Source of the DNA: Amia ocellicauda | Taxonomy: Eukaryota; Chordata; Actinopteri; Amiiformes; Amiidae | Reading direction: 5' to 3' | Assembly (NCBI RefSeq): GCF_036373705.1 | Contig: NC_089864.1 | Span: 988,501-1,052,500, forward strand | DNA length: 64,000 bases | In this document: positions 14,035-23,800 of the stretch, one piece after another | Position numbering within the stretch: the stretch's first letter is position 1 | Layout: every line of letters begins with the position of its first letter | Translations under genes and position numbers: made by a program | Notes under the pieces: model-generated | What the model was told of the DNA's origin: nothing | Database searches by the model: none | Seen by the model: the letters and a program-made list of their open reading frames with translations, nothing else

Positions 14035-14360
14035 ATTAACAAGCACAATTTCCCCGTCTCCTCCCACCCACAGGGCAGGCCGCCAGCTAGACTTCATCTT
14101 CTCTAGAGGCTGCTCCCCTTCGACACTCTCTGTGACACCCATGGACATCTCAGACCACCAAGGAGTCTCCTTCTCCCTTTCCCTCCCCTCCATCCCCACC
14201 CCACCCACTCCCTGTCACCTTCCGGCGTAATCTCCGCTCTGTCTCCCCCTCCACCCTTGCCTCCACTGACCTCACCCTCTTACCTTCCATTGACTGTTTT
14301 TCCCATCTGTCTGTCAACTGTGCTACCTCTTCTTTGTTCTCCCCTCTCACCTCCTCTAAT
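14035..14360 (+). mobile_element. L2-like LINE endonuclease fragment
   Basis: The plus strand encodes THRAGRQLDFIFSRGC followed by SVTPMDISDHQ. This is the C-terminal part of an APE-type endonuclease, and the SDH triplet is the conserved catalytic end of that fold. The same stretch is encoded on the minus strand near 55.1-55.4 kb in a longer fragment. It is short, lacks the reverse transcriptase and is truncated on both sides. The following 14360-14438 is AT-rich. Confidence 0.8.
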
Positions 14361-14438
14361 ATAGCTTAAATATATATTGCACTATATACTGCAATACATA
14401 TTGAAATACAGCTTCAATATATTTAATATATATATATA

Positions 14439-15659
14439 CACTCACCTAAAGGATTATTAGGAACACCTGTTCAATTTCTCATTAATGCAATTATCTAACC
14501 AACCAATCACATGGCAGTTGCTTCAATGCATTTAGGGGTGTGGTCCTGGTCAAGACAATCTCCTGAACTCCAAACTGAATGTCTGAATGGGAAAGAAAGG
14601 TGATTTAAGCAATTTTGAGCGTGGCATGGTTGTTGGTGCCAGACGGGCCGGTCTGAGTATTTCACAATCTGCTCAGTTACTGGGATTTTCACACACAACC
14701 ATTTCTAGGGTTTACAAAGAATGGTGTGAAAAGGGAAAAACATCCAGTATGCGGCAGTCCTGTGGGCGAAAATGCCTTGTTGATGCTAGAGGTCAGAGGA
14801 GAATGGGCCGACTGATTCAAGCTGATAGAAGAGCAACTTTGACTGAAATAACCACTCGTTACAACCGAGGTATGCAGCAAAGCATTTGTGAAGCCACAAC
14901 ACGTACAACCTTGAGGCGGATGGGCTACAACAGCAGAAGACCCCACCGGGTACCACTCATCTCCACTACAAATAGAAAAAAGAGGCTACAATTTGCACAA
15001 GCTCACCAAAATTGGACAGTTGAAGACTGGAAAAATGTTGCCTGGTCTGATGAGTCTCGATTTCTGTTGAGACATTCAGATGGTAGAGTCAGAATTTGGC
15101 GTAAACAGATTGAGAACATGGATCCATCATGCCTTGTTACCACTGTGCAGGCTGGTGGTGGTGGTGTAATGGTGTGGGGGATGTTTTCTTGGCACACTTT
15201 AGGCCCCTTAGTGCCAATTGGGCATCGTTTAAATGCCACGGCCTACCTGAGCATTGTTTCTGACCATGTCCATCCCTTTATGACCACCATGTACCCATCC
15301 TCTGATGGCTACTTCCAGCAGGATAATGCACCATGTCACAAAGGTCAAATCATTTCAAATTGGTTTCTTGAACATGACAATGAGTTCACTGTACTAAACT
15401 GGCCCCCACAGTCACCAGATCTCAACCCAATAGAGCATCTTTGGGATGTGGTGGAACGGGAGCTTCGTGCCCTGGATGTGCATCCCACAAATCTCCATCA
15501 ACTGCAAGATGCTATCCTATCAATATGGGCCAACATTTCTAAAGAATGCTTTCAGCACCTTGTTGAATCAATGCCACGTAGAATTAAGGCAGTTCTGAAG
15601 GCGAAAGGGGGTCAAACACAGTATTAGTATGGTGTTCCTAATAATCCTTTAGGTGAGTG
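14439..15659 (+). mobile_element. Complete Tc1-type transposon, copy 1
   Basis: The element is 1,221 bp, bounded by perfect 29-bp terminal inverted repeats beginning CACTCACCTAAAGGATTATT and flanked by TA dinucleotides in a TA-rich target. It carries one intact transposase gene. A second copy of identical length lies 14 bp away in opposite orientation. Near-perfect termini and an open transposase indicate a recent insertion. Confidence 0.95.
14587..15627 (+). CDS. Tc1-type transposase (DD36E spacing), intact
   Basis: This 346-residue protein cuts and pastes its own element. The N-terminal third has the paired helix-turn-helix DNA-binding region (LSISQSAQLLGFSHTTISRV, around residues 23-42). 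The catalytic triad is complete: Asp155 in AWSDESRF, Asp246 in FQQDNAPCHK and Glu283 in PDLNPIEHLWD. There are 36 residues between the second Asp and the Glu, against 34 in classical Tc1 elements, which fits the DD36E (Incomer-type) group. Length matches a full Tc1 transposase. The start is the first ATG after the left terminal repeat. It differs from the neighbouring copy at about seven residues. Nothing in the frame is broken, so it may be functional. Confidence 0.95.
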   Translation: MGKKGDLSNFERGMVVGARRAGLSISQSAQLLGFSHTTISRVYKEWCEKGKTSSMRQSCGRKCLVDARGQRRMGRLIQADRRATLTEITTRYNRGMQQSICEATTRTTLRRMGYNSRRPHRVPLISTTNRKKRLQFAQAHQNWTVEDWKNVAWSDESRFLLRHSDGRVRIWRKQIENMDPSCLVTTVQAGGGGVMVWGMFSWHTLGPLVPIGHRLNATAYLSIVSDHVHPFMTTMYPSSDGYFQQDNAPCHKGQIISNWFLEHDNEFTVLNWPPQSPDLNPIEHLWDVVERELRALDVHPTNLHQLQDAILSIWANISKECFQHLVESMPRRIKAVLKAKGGQTQY

Positions 15660-15673
15660 TATATATATATATA

Positions 15674-16891
15674 CACTCACCTAAAGGATTATTAGGAACA
15701 CCATACTAATACTGTGTTTGACCCCCTTTTGCCTTCAGAACTGCCTTAATTCTACGTGGCATTGAGTCAACAAGGTGCTGAAAGCATTCTTTAGAAATGT
15801 TGGCCCATATTGATAGGATAGCATCTTGCAATTGATGGAGATTTGTGGGATGCACATCCAGGGCATGAAGCTCCCGTTCCACCACATCCCAAAGATGCTC
15901 TATTGGGTTGAGATCTGGTGACTGTGGGGGCCAGTTTAGTACAGTGAACTCATTGTCATGTTCAAGAAACCAATTTGAAATGATTCGACCTTTGTGACAT
16001 GGTGCATTATCCTGCTGGAAGTAGCCATCAGAGGATGGGTACATGGTGGTCATAAAGGGATGGACATGGTCAGAAACAATGCTCAGGTAGGCCGTGGCAT
16101 TTAAACGATGCCCAATTGGCACTAAGGGGCCTAAAGTGTGCCAAGAAAACATCCCCCACACCATTACACCACCACCACCAGCCTGCACAGTGGTAACAAG
16201 GCATGATGGATCCATGTTCTCATTCTGTTTATGCCAAATTCTGACTCTACCATCTGAATGTCTCATCAGAAATCGAGACTCATCAGACCAGGCAACATTT
16301 TTCCAGTCTTCAACTGTCCAATTTTGGTGAGCTTGTGCAAATTGTAGCCTCTTTTTCCTATTTGTAGTGGAGATGAGTGGTACCCGGTGGGGTCTTCTGC
16401 TGTTGTAGCCCATCCGCCTCAAGGTTGTACGTGTTGTGGCTTCACAAATGCTTTGCTGCATACCTCGGTTGTAACGAGTGGTTATTTCAGTCAAAGTTGC
16501 TCTTCTATCAGCTTGACTCAGCCGTCCCATTCTCCTCTGACCTCTAGCATCAACAAGGCATTTTCGCCCACAGGACTGCCGCATACTGGATGTTTTTCCC
16601 TTTTCACACCATTCTTTGTAAACCCTAGAAATGGTTGTGCGTGAAAATCCCAGTAACTGAGCAGATTGTGAAATACTCAGACCGGCCCGTCTGGCACCAA
16701 CAACCATGCCACGCTCAAAATTGCTTAAATCACCTTTCTTTCCCATTCAGACATTCAGTTTGGAGTTCAGGAGATTGTCTTGACCAGGACCACACCCCTA
16801 AATGCATTGAAGCAACTGCCATGTGATTGGTTGGTTAGATAATTGCATTAATGAGAAATTGAACAGGTGTTCCTAATAATCCTTTAGGTGA

Positions 16892-16894
<3 letters not shown>
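15674..16894 (-). mobile_element. Complete Tc1-type transposon, copy 2, inverted
   Basis: This has the same 1,221-bp length and the same 29-bp terminal repeats as the element ending at 15659, in reverse orientation. The two right ends face each other across 14 bp of alternating TA, so the pair forms an almost perfect palindrome of about 2.45 kb. A TA microsatellite follows at 16895-16942. Confidence 0.95.
15706..16746 (-). CDS. Tc1-type transposase (DD36E spacing), intact
   Basis: This is a 346-residue transposase of the same family as the copy on the plus strand, with all three acidic catalytic residues (AWSDESRF, FQQDNAPCHK, PDLNPIEHLWD) and an intact helix-turn-helix N-terminus. It differs from the other copy at about seven positions, for example Arg for His in GFSRTTIS, Met for Leu after SRFL, His for Arg in RIWHKQ and Asp for Glu in LVDSMPRR. 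These scattered changes leave the catalytic residues alone. Both genes being open suggests a young family in this genome. Confidence 0.95.
   Translation of the reverse strand: MGKKGDLSNFERGMVVGARRAGLSISQSAQLLGFSRTTISRVYKEWCEKGKTSSMRQSCGRKCLVDARGQRRMGRLSQADRRATLTEITTRYNRGMQQSICEATTRTTLRRMGYNSRRPHRVPLISTTNRKKRLQFAQAHQNWTVEDWKNVAWSDESRFLMRHSDGRVRIWHKQNENMDPSCLVTTVQAGGGGVMVWGMFSWHTLGPLVPIGHRLNATAYLSIVSDHVHPFMTTMYPSSDGYFQQDNAPCHKGRIISNWFLEHDNEFTVLNWPPQSPDLNPIEHLWDVVERELHALDVHPTNLHQLQDAILSIWANISKECFQHLVDSMPRRIKAVLKAKGGQTQY

Positions 16895-16942
<48 letters not shown>
16895..16942. repeat. (TA)n microsatellite
   Basis: About 48 bp of alternating TA adjoin the end of the second Tc1 element. Tc1 elements insert at TA, so this is likely a pre-existing TA-rich target. 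Confidence 0.95.
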
Positions 16943-16946
<4 letters not shown>

Positions 16947-17155
16947 CTTATCCAGGGCAACCATTGTTACAATATATCATTTTTTTTTTTTTACATACAA
17001 TGACCCATTCATACAGCTGTGTTTGTACTGGAGCATTCTGGGTACAGTGCAGTGCGAGTACAACAGCAGAGACCCCCACCTGGGACTGAACACACAACCC
17101 CATGCTCAGGAGTCCAGAGCCCTGAACACTACATACACTGCTGCAATATGTTAAA
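16943..17155 (+). repeat. Dispersed fish repeat (SINE-like)
   Basis: The stretch contains TGGAGCATTCTGGGTACAGT, then GTACAACAGCAGAGACCCCC, and ends near AGAGCCCTGAACACTAC. I recognise this word order as a high-copy interspersed repeat in many fish genomes. The poly-T at 16981 is a simple run. Family name not assigned. Confidence 0.55.
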
Positions 17156-17219
17156 ATGTATAGCCTAATAAAGCTTAAATATATACTGTATACAGCCACA
17201 CACATTAAACAGATAAGGC

Positions 17220-17530
17220 ACCACATCCCTGGTGTGCAGTCTGGTGAAAAGCTGTGCTTGCTCTTACACACGGCATGGTTTATTTTACATGTTATTGCTT
17301 CCCTGCTGGCCTGAGCTCCTGCGAGGCGATAGGTGCTGAGACAGGAGGCGCTGCGAGACACAAACTCCCCAGCTCACACCGGCTCCGCTTCTTCCTAGTA
17401 CTGAGCCGAGCCAGGGCTGACCCTGTGTGGGAGCGTGTGCAGTGGGGCGTGCGTGTGGCCCACAGACACACGACTTCTGCAGTGTCATCAGACACCTCCG
17501 AGCTCTGCAGCTCACGGCTCCACCCCATCA
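17220..17530 (+). repeat. Repeat shared with 45.17-45.43 kb
   Basis: GAGGTGCTGAGACAGGAGGC-like sequence, then GCTGCGAGACACAAACTCC and GTGTGGGAGCGTGTGCAG, recurs in the same orientation at 45170-45425 with moderate divergence. There is no conserved open frame, so I treat it as a dispersed repeat of unknown class. Confidence 0.65.
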
Positions 17531-17559
17531 GGAGTTTATGAACATGATCTGCCCAGTAC

Positions 17560-17995
17560 ACAAATCATTTAGAGATATCTTCAAATGACTTCCTGTATTT
17601 TGGCTGAGATTATCACTTCCTGTTTCCTTATTCAGTTACATAGAAATGAATGAACAAGTTAACAGGAAGTGATAATCTTGGGCTACATACAGGAAGTCAT
17701 TTGAAGATATCTCTAAATGAACAGGAAGTCATTTGAAGATATCTCTAAATGATTTGAATATATCTCTAAATGAACAGGAAGTCATTTGAAGATATCTCTA
17801 AATGATTTGAATATATCTCTAAATGAACAGGAAGTCATTTGAAGATATATCTAAATGATTTAGAGATATCTGCAAATCATTTAGGGATATCTGCAAATCA
17901 TTTAGAGATATCTCTAAATGTACTTTTAAATGATATATCTTTAAATGATTTGAAGATATCTTTAAATGATTTAGAGATATCTCTAAATGATAATT
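17560..17995. repeat. Fold-back repeat with AT-rich palindromic array
   Basis: Arms near 17568-17630 and 17660-17720 are inverted copies of each other. The left arm reads GATATCTTCAAATGACTTCC and the right arm GGAAGTCATTTGAAGATATC, with GATTATCACTTCC facing GGAAGTGATAATC inside. The right arm is then repeated in tandem and degenerates into palindromic blocks of ATTTAGAGATATCTCTAAAT type up to 17995. A small relative lies at 54540-54670. It resembles a fold-back element or MITE; no gene is present. Confidence 0.8.
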
Positions 17996-18249
17996 TGGCT
18001 TGCCATATATCAGAGAGACACAGATGTTCACATTCCTAAACTAAATAGGGAACAATTTTTCCTTCCTATTGAGCAAACTAATTAACTTCTACACTTGCAG
18101 CTACAAAAATATAAAATATAAAATAGAACAAATGAAAAAAGAATACAATGAGATAAAATGTACTTCTTCTCAGTGCAGGTGATCTGTGTCAGAGAAACTA
18201 CAGTCCCCATGATGCACTGGGGCACAGTGCACTAACAGACCTCTGGGGA

Positions 18250-18463
18250 ACGGTCTCAAGCAGTATATATTTAATATGCATTGCAGTTTAAATTAAATAA
18301 CTATTGCAGTACCTATATACAATACATTTCAGTTTGAATTTGAGATAAGCATTATATATTTAAGCTATATTAGGGTATATATTTAATATGTATTGCAGAA
18401 TGTATTTAAGCTGTACTGCGGTATATGTTTAATATGTACTGTGGTATATAGTGCAGTATATAA
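18250..18463. repeat. AT-rich 3' flank shared by the receptor genes
   Basis: TATATTTAATATG and ATTGCAG words recur here and at 34848-35023, and less clearly near 14360-14430. It lies just 3' of the receptor tail exon in both paralogs, so it is part of their common duplicated unit rather than an independent element. Confidence 0.6.
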
Positions 18464-20729
18464 TTAAGCTGTATTGCTCTGTATTTCCTCCTCAGTCTCA
18501 GTGGGGGGGCGTCCTCTCCTCTTCAGTGCAAACTCTTCTTCTGCTCTCCATTAAACAGGAAAGAGAGACAGAGAGAGAGAAGAAACCTTAATACAGTAAT
18601 ACAGCAGAGTGCAATACAGTCCTGTCCAATGAAATACAGTCCAGTGTGATACAGTCCAGTGTAATACAGTCCAGTCCAGTGTAAAACAGTCCAGTGCAAT
18701 ACAGTCCAGTTCAGTGTAATACAGTCCAGTGTAATACAGTCCAGTCCAGTGTAATACAGTCCAGTGTAATACAGCCGAGTCCAGTGTAATACAGTCCAGT
18801 CCAGTGCAATACAGTCCAGTGTAATACAGTCCAGTCCAGTGTAATAGAGTCCAGTCCAGTGCAAAACAGTCCAGTGTAATACAGTCCAGTCCAGTGTAAT
18901 ACAGTCCAGTCCAGTGCAATACAGTCCAGTGGAATACAGTCCAGTCCAGTGTAATACAGTCCAGTGTAATACAGTCCAGTGTGATACCGTCCAGTCCAGA
19001 GTAATACAGTCCAGGTCAGGTCAGACCCACCTGTCTTTCTCTCTGGTTGCTCTGACAGCAGCTGCAGTGGCCAGGAGGAACGTCAGAGCCGCCAGCCCCA
19101 CTCCTGAGAACATCAGAGCCGCTGCAGTTGTGGTCGCTGGTGTTGCTGTTTGTCTTGGTTGTTGCTCTGTAAGAATCAGTGTGAGTCACTCACTGTACAC
19201 AGCAACCTCTGAGTCTGAGGGGCAAACCAGTCACACGTCACATGACGTGAACAGCCTGTGTGGAAGGAGAGCTGACCATGGCTGGCCACAATAGGGCAGA
19301 GCACCTGTCAGTCAAGCCAAGGAAACAGTCTACAGCAAAGGAGGAAGATGGGAGACTGTCCTAGGCTGCGATATGGTAGAGTAGCTGTCGATCAAGACAA
19401 AGGCAAAGGAGAGAGACTGGGCTCCAACAGGCCCAAACTCCTGCCAGTCATTTTAAGATGCCACCCTGCAGCTACTTCCTGGGTGCAGTGCTGACCACCC
19501 GCCTCTCGCTCTCTCTCTCTCTCTCAGCTCCGCAGGGAGGGATCGCAGCGTCTCTGTGGATTCCCATTATATGATGAGCTGACTGTGTGAGACGCACTGC
19601 GCACTGCGCTGGGGTCCCACCAAGCTCTGAGTGGAGCTGCCAGCCGTCCCCTGCAGGGTCAGTGCGCCACTCACAGCACACAGTGTGGACCCGCTGAGAC
19701 TGCAGCGGGCAGGACGCTCTCACACTCAGCACACACAGAGAGAGAGAGACGCAGAGAATAGGAGAATGATGGAGGAACAAGAGAGGGCTACAGAGGGAGA
19801 CCGAGACGGAGAGAGAGATGGCAAGAAAGAATGAGGGAGATCTAGAATGACAACATACAATGAGAGAAGGAGACAAATACAGAGAGAGGGAGACAGTATT
19901 ACCTGTCACAGTGAGGCTGATGTCTCTGAAGCTCCTCAAACTGACATCACACCTGTAGTCACCCTGGTCCCTCTCAGTCAGGTGAGAGAGGAGGAGAGAG
20001 AGGTTTCCAGGGGAGTCAGAGTTAAACAACTGCACTCTGTCTCTGTAGCTGGAGTGGACGGTCCCATCACACTTCACTATCTCAGTGGCATTCAGTCCTG
20101 AGAGGAGACTCCACCCGAGTCTCTTGGGCTGAGAGTGAGTGTCAGTGCAGGAGCAGGGCAGGAGGACTGAGGCTCCAGAGAGAGCGGAGATCACAGTGTG
20201 TCCAGGGCCTAACAGAGTGCAGCCTGGAGTACAAAACACACTGCAATAAATACACCTAAATACAGGACATATCCTTTAATAAAAGAACAGTCGACCACTC
20301 AATCTTTGTGAGAATGGAAAACACAGAAAAACGGTCAGTCCTCCTGAGGAGGGACACCCCCCACTTGCTGCGCAGTACGGAGCCGCCTGACACAGATTGA
20401 GGGGCACAACGTGACATGAGCACGAGGAGAACTGTAGTTACTATTATTATGTATTTTCTTGTTACTTCTGTGTTTGATAAAAACAATCACAAAAAGTAAA
20501 TTGTTTATATATATTAAGATTACTATCTATTCTTTCTTTCTTTCTTTCTTTCTAAGTATAAAATATATTTTATATTGTCATTTTCTTTTCTTCTTTTTGT
20601 ACTTTAATACATTTTAAAAAGCATTGTGATTTATTATTTGATTTATTTTCCATACATGTATGTAATGTCCAACAGCTTAAACACATTTGTTTTTTCATGC
20701 CAATAAATCTCCTTAAATTGAAAACAAAT

Positions 20730-20815
<86 letters not shown>

Positions 20816-23800
20816 CTCAAGAACAGTCTCTAGGACACATTTATGGCTCAAGTTTGAAAAGAAAATTCTTAATTCCCAATTCGACACATTCCTGTGCACA
20901 GTTTACATGCCACCAGTTGACTCCCCAACCACAGGGAAGCTGCTTTCAAAATGTACAGTCGGAAATGAGCCACTTCCAGACCCTGGGCTCAGTGCTGCTG
21001 TGTGGAGACCTCAACGCCAGGACTGGCAGAGAGATGGACTGCATCAGCACAGAGGGCAGCAGCTGTGTGATTGGACAGCCCCGTGTGCCACACACCCGTC
21101 TCCACTCAGAGCAGCCGTGTGATTGGACAGCCCCGTGTGCCACACGCCCGTCTCCACTCAGAGCAGCCGTGTGATTGGACAGCCCCGTGTGCCACACGCC
21201 CGTCTCCACTCAGAGCAGCCGTGTGATTGGACAGCCCCGTGTGCCACACACCCGTCTCCACTCAGAGCAGCCGTGTGATTGGACAGCCCCGTGTGCCACA
21301 CACCCGTCTCCACTCAGAGCAGCCGTGTGATTGGACAGCCCCGTGTGCCACACGCCCGTCTCCACTCAGAGCAGCCGTGTGATTGGACAGCCCCGTGTGC
21401 CACACGCCCGTCTCCACTCAGAGGATCAGTATTGACAGGGTGGTGAATAAGAGCGGGACACAGGTGCTGCAGCTCTGTAAAAGCCTGGGTCGGTACATTG
21501 CTAATGGCAGGATCAGAGGGGACTCCCAGGGCAGGTATACTTACAGCTCTGCTTTAGGAAATAGTGCAGTAGACAACGCTGTCACAGACATGAACCCAGA
21601 GTCTATTAATGCATTTGTAGTCAAACCTCCCTGTCAGACAGCCCTGTGTCTAAAATCTAACTCTAAACAAACTACTTCTAATCTGCACCCCCATCCCACC
21701 AAATTATACAATCAAACCAGCCTATAAGTGGACACAGAGCAGCGCTGAGGAAAACACGAGAATGATCAATAGTGCAGAAATAGGAAGTATGTTAAATGGC
21801 TTTCTAATGAAAACATTTCAAAGACAAAATTGAATATATTCGTTCATCAAATAAATCTATTTTATATTTGAAACAACGGCAGCAAGAACAAAACTCAAGC
21901 ACCTGCAGGGCTGAACTGGGCCGGTTTCCATTACTCCACTCCATACAGAAAGGAGCTCTACTGGGTTCACCTGCAGCAAGTCGACCCACAATCCTGCCAC
22001 ACACAGCCCTGCGGAGCCGCACAGCCCCCACAAGAGCAGCCCCTCAGAAATATGGTGCTGAAGCTCAGCCACTGAGCCAGATTGACAACAGTGAGTCTCA
22101 CAACAGCACCAGCAAAAAACTCCCGGCACAAACAATGAAATGAAATCTGGAAGACAATTATAAACTACATTGGACAAATCTAATCGAATCAAATGATAAA
22201 CTACAATGATATCTGGCCCTGAACAAAGAATGTACCCTGGCAGAATATCTGGTCAGGGTAAAAAACACAAAACAGATCCTGACCCAGTACAGACTCAGTG
22301 ACCACAGCCTGACCAGAGAAACTGGCCGACACAAGAACACATGGCTGGCCAAAGAAAAGAGGCCGTGCGTCACTGTGATCTGAAGGACTACAGTGACCCT
22401 GGGCTGGTTTAAAAATGTCCACAGACGCCAGGTGTCAGCAGTTACAGTAGTATTAAGAACTGTAATCACAGCAGCAGCAGTGGTGTGTGGTTTACTGTAG
22501 TTAATGCTACTATGACTATTACTGAGTGAGGAAGAACAAAGCAGCTTAACACCCACAATTCAATACAATACAGTGTAATACAATGCAATGCAGTATTGTG
22601 CAGTAAACTGCAGTGGTGTAGCTCAGGGACAAGCTGCTGTGTTTCACACTGCAGTTATTCAAAACTGAACAGGTTTCATCAGCTGACATCTTCCTCTCTG
22701 TCAGTGTCTCTCTCTCAGCACTGGCATTTACAGAAGGACTACAGTGACCATGAGCCTTTGCTCTGAAGGACAGAAAGAGGCAGGAAATGGTACATAAAAC
22801 AGGAAGAAGGAAGACAACGAGAGAGAGGGAGAGACATTCACATCTTTCTGCTCAGTCTCAAAGTTCATTGTCCCTCTGCCTGCGCTGACAGTTTCTACAG
22901 TGTCTCAGTGCGTCTGTCACAGCAGTTTCATGGACAATAGAGACCTCTCACTTGGTCATCACTGGGCTTTAGCTGTGCTGTGTCTCAGCACTGAGCTACT
23001 TCATTATCCTGTCTTTAACTCTGACTTGAACTCCTGCAGTGCAGCACAGTTACCTGTCACAGTGAGGCTGATGTCTCTGTAGCTGCTCCCACTGCCCTCA
23101 CACCTGTAGTCACCCTGGTCCCTCTCAGTCAGGTGAGAGAGGAGGAGAGAGAGGTTTCCAGGAGAGACAGAGTTAAACAGCCGCACTCTGTCTGTGTATC
23201 TGGAGTGGACGGTCCCATCAGAGTCCACTATCTCAATGGCACTCAGTCCTGGGTTGAGAATCCACCTGAGTGTCCCAGGCTGAGAGCGAGGGTCAGCGCA
23301 GGAGCAGGACAGGAGGACTGAGGCTCCAGAGAGAGCGGAGATCACAGTGGGACCAGGGTCTGACACAGTGCAGCCTGGAGTACAAAACACACAGTCAGTG
23401 TAGAGAGAGAGAGTAAGGAAGGGAGAGGTGGGGGTGAGAAGGGTTAATCCTTTCACACAGATAAAGGAGATAATGACAGGGAAACTTAAAACAATAAATA
23501 CTCATTATTTAAAAACTACATTTCTAATCAGTTTGAACTAAAAATGAGAGAGGAAATAATCAGGTAGACAGAAAATTACAGTTTTTAAGTAGTTAAAGTT
23601 ATAAGTTGTGATTTTTGTTTTATACAATACTAAATGAAGGTTCACTGAATTTTACAAGCAAAAAATGAATAAAAAGAAAAAGGAAATTTAAAGATATAAT
23701 CTGAAGACGTAGATCAAAGAGACAGGCAGGAGGTAAGCCTATATAAGACTATAAAACTGCAATACAACCTAATAAACGAATACTACGGATCAAGCTAGTA

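Noticed and set aside
15003..15239. Short minus-strand frames inside the Tc1 elements
   Set aside because: They are shadows of the transposase, present in the same places in both element copies.
18523..18919. Long minus-strand frames of TGLYYTGLDC type
   Set aside because: They are direct translations of the 15/20-bp minisatellite; the same applies to the frames at 35.0-35.3 and 43.9-44.9 kb.
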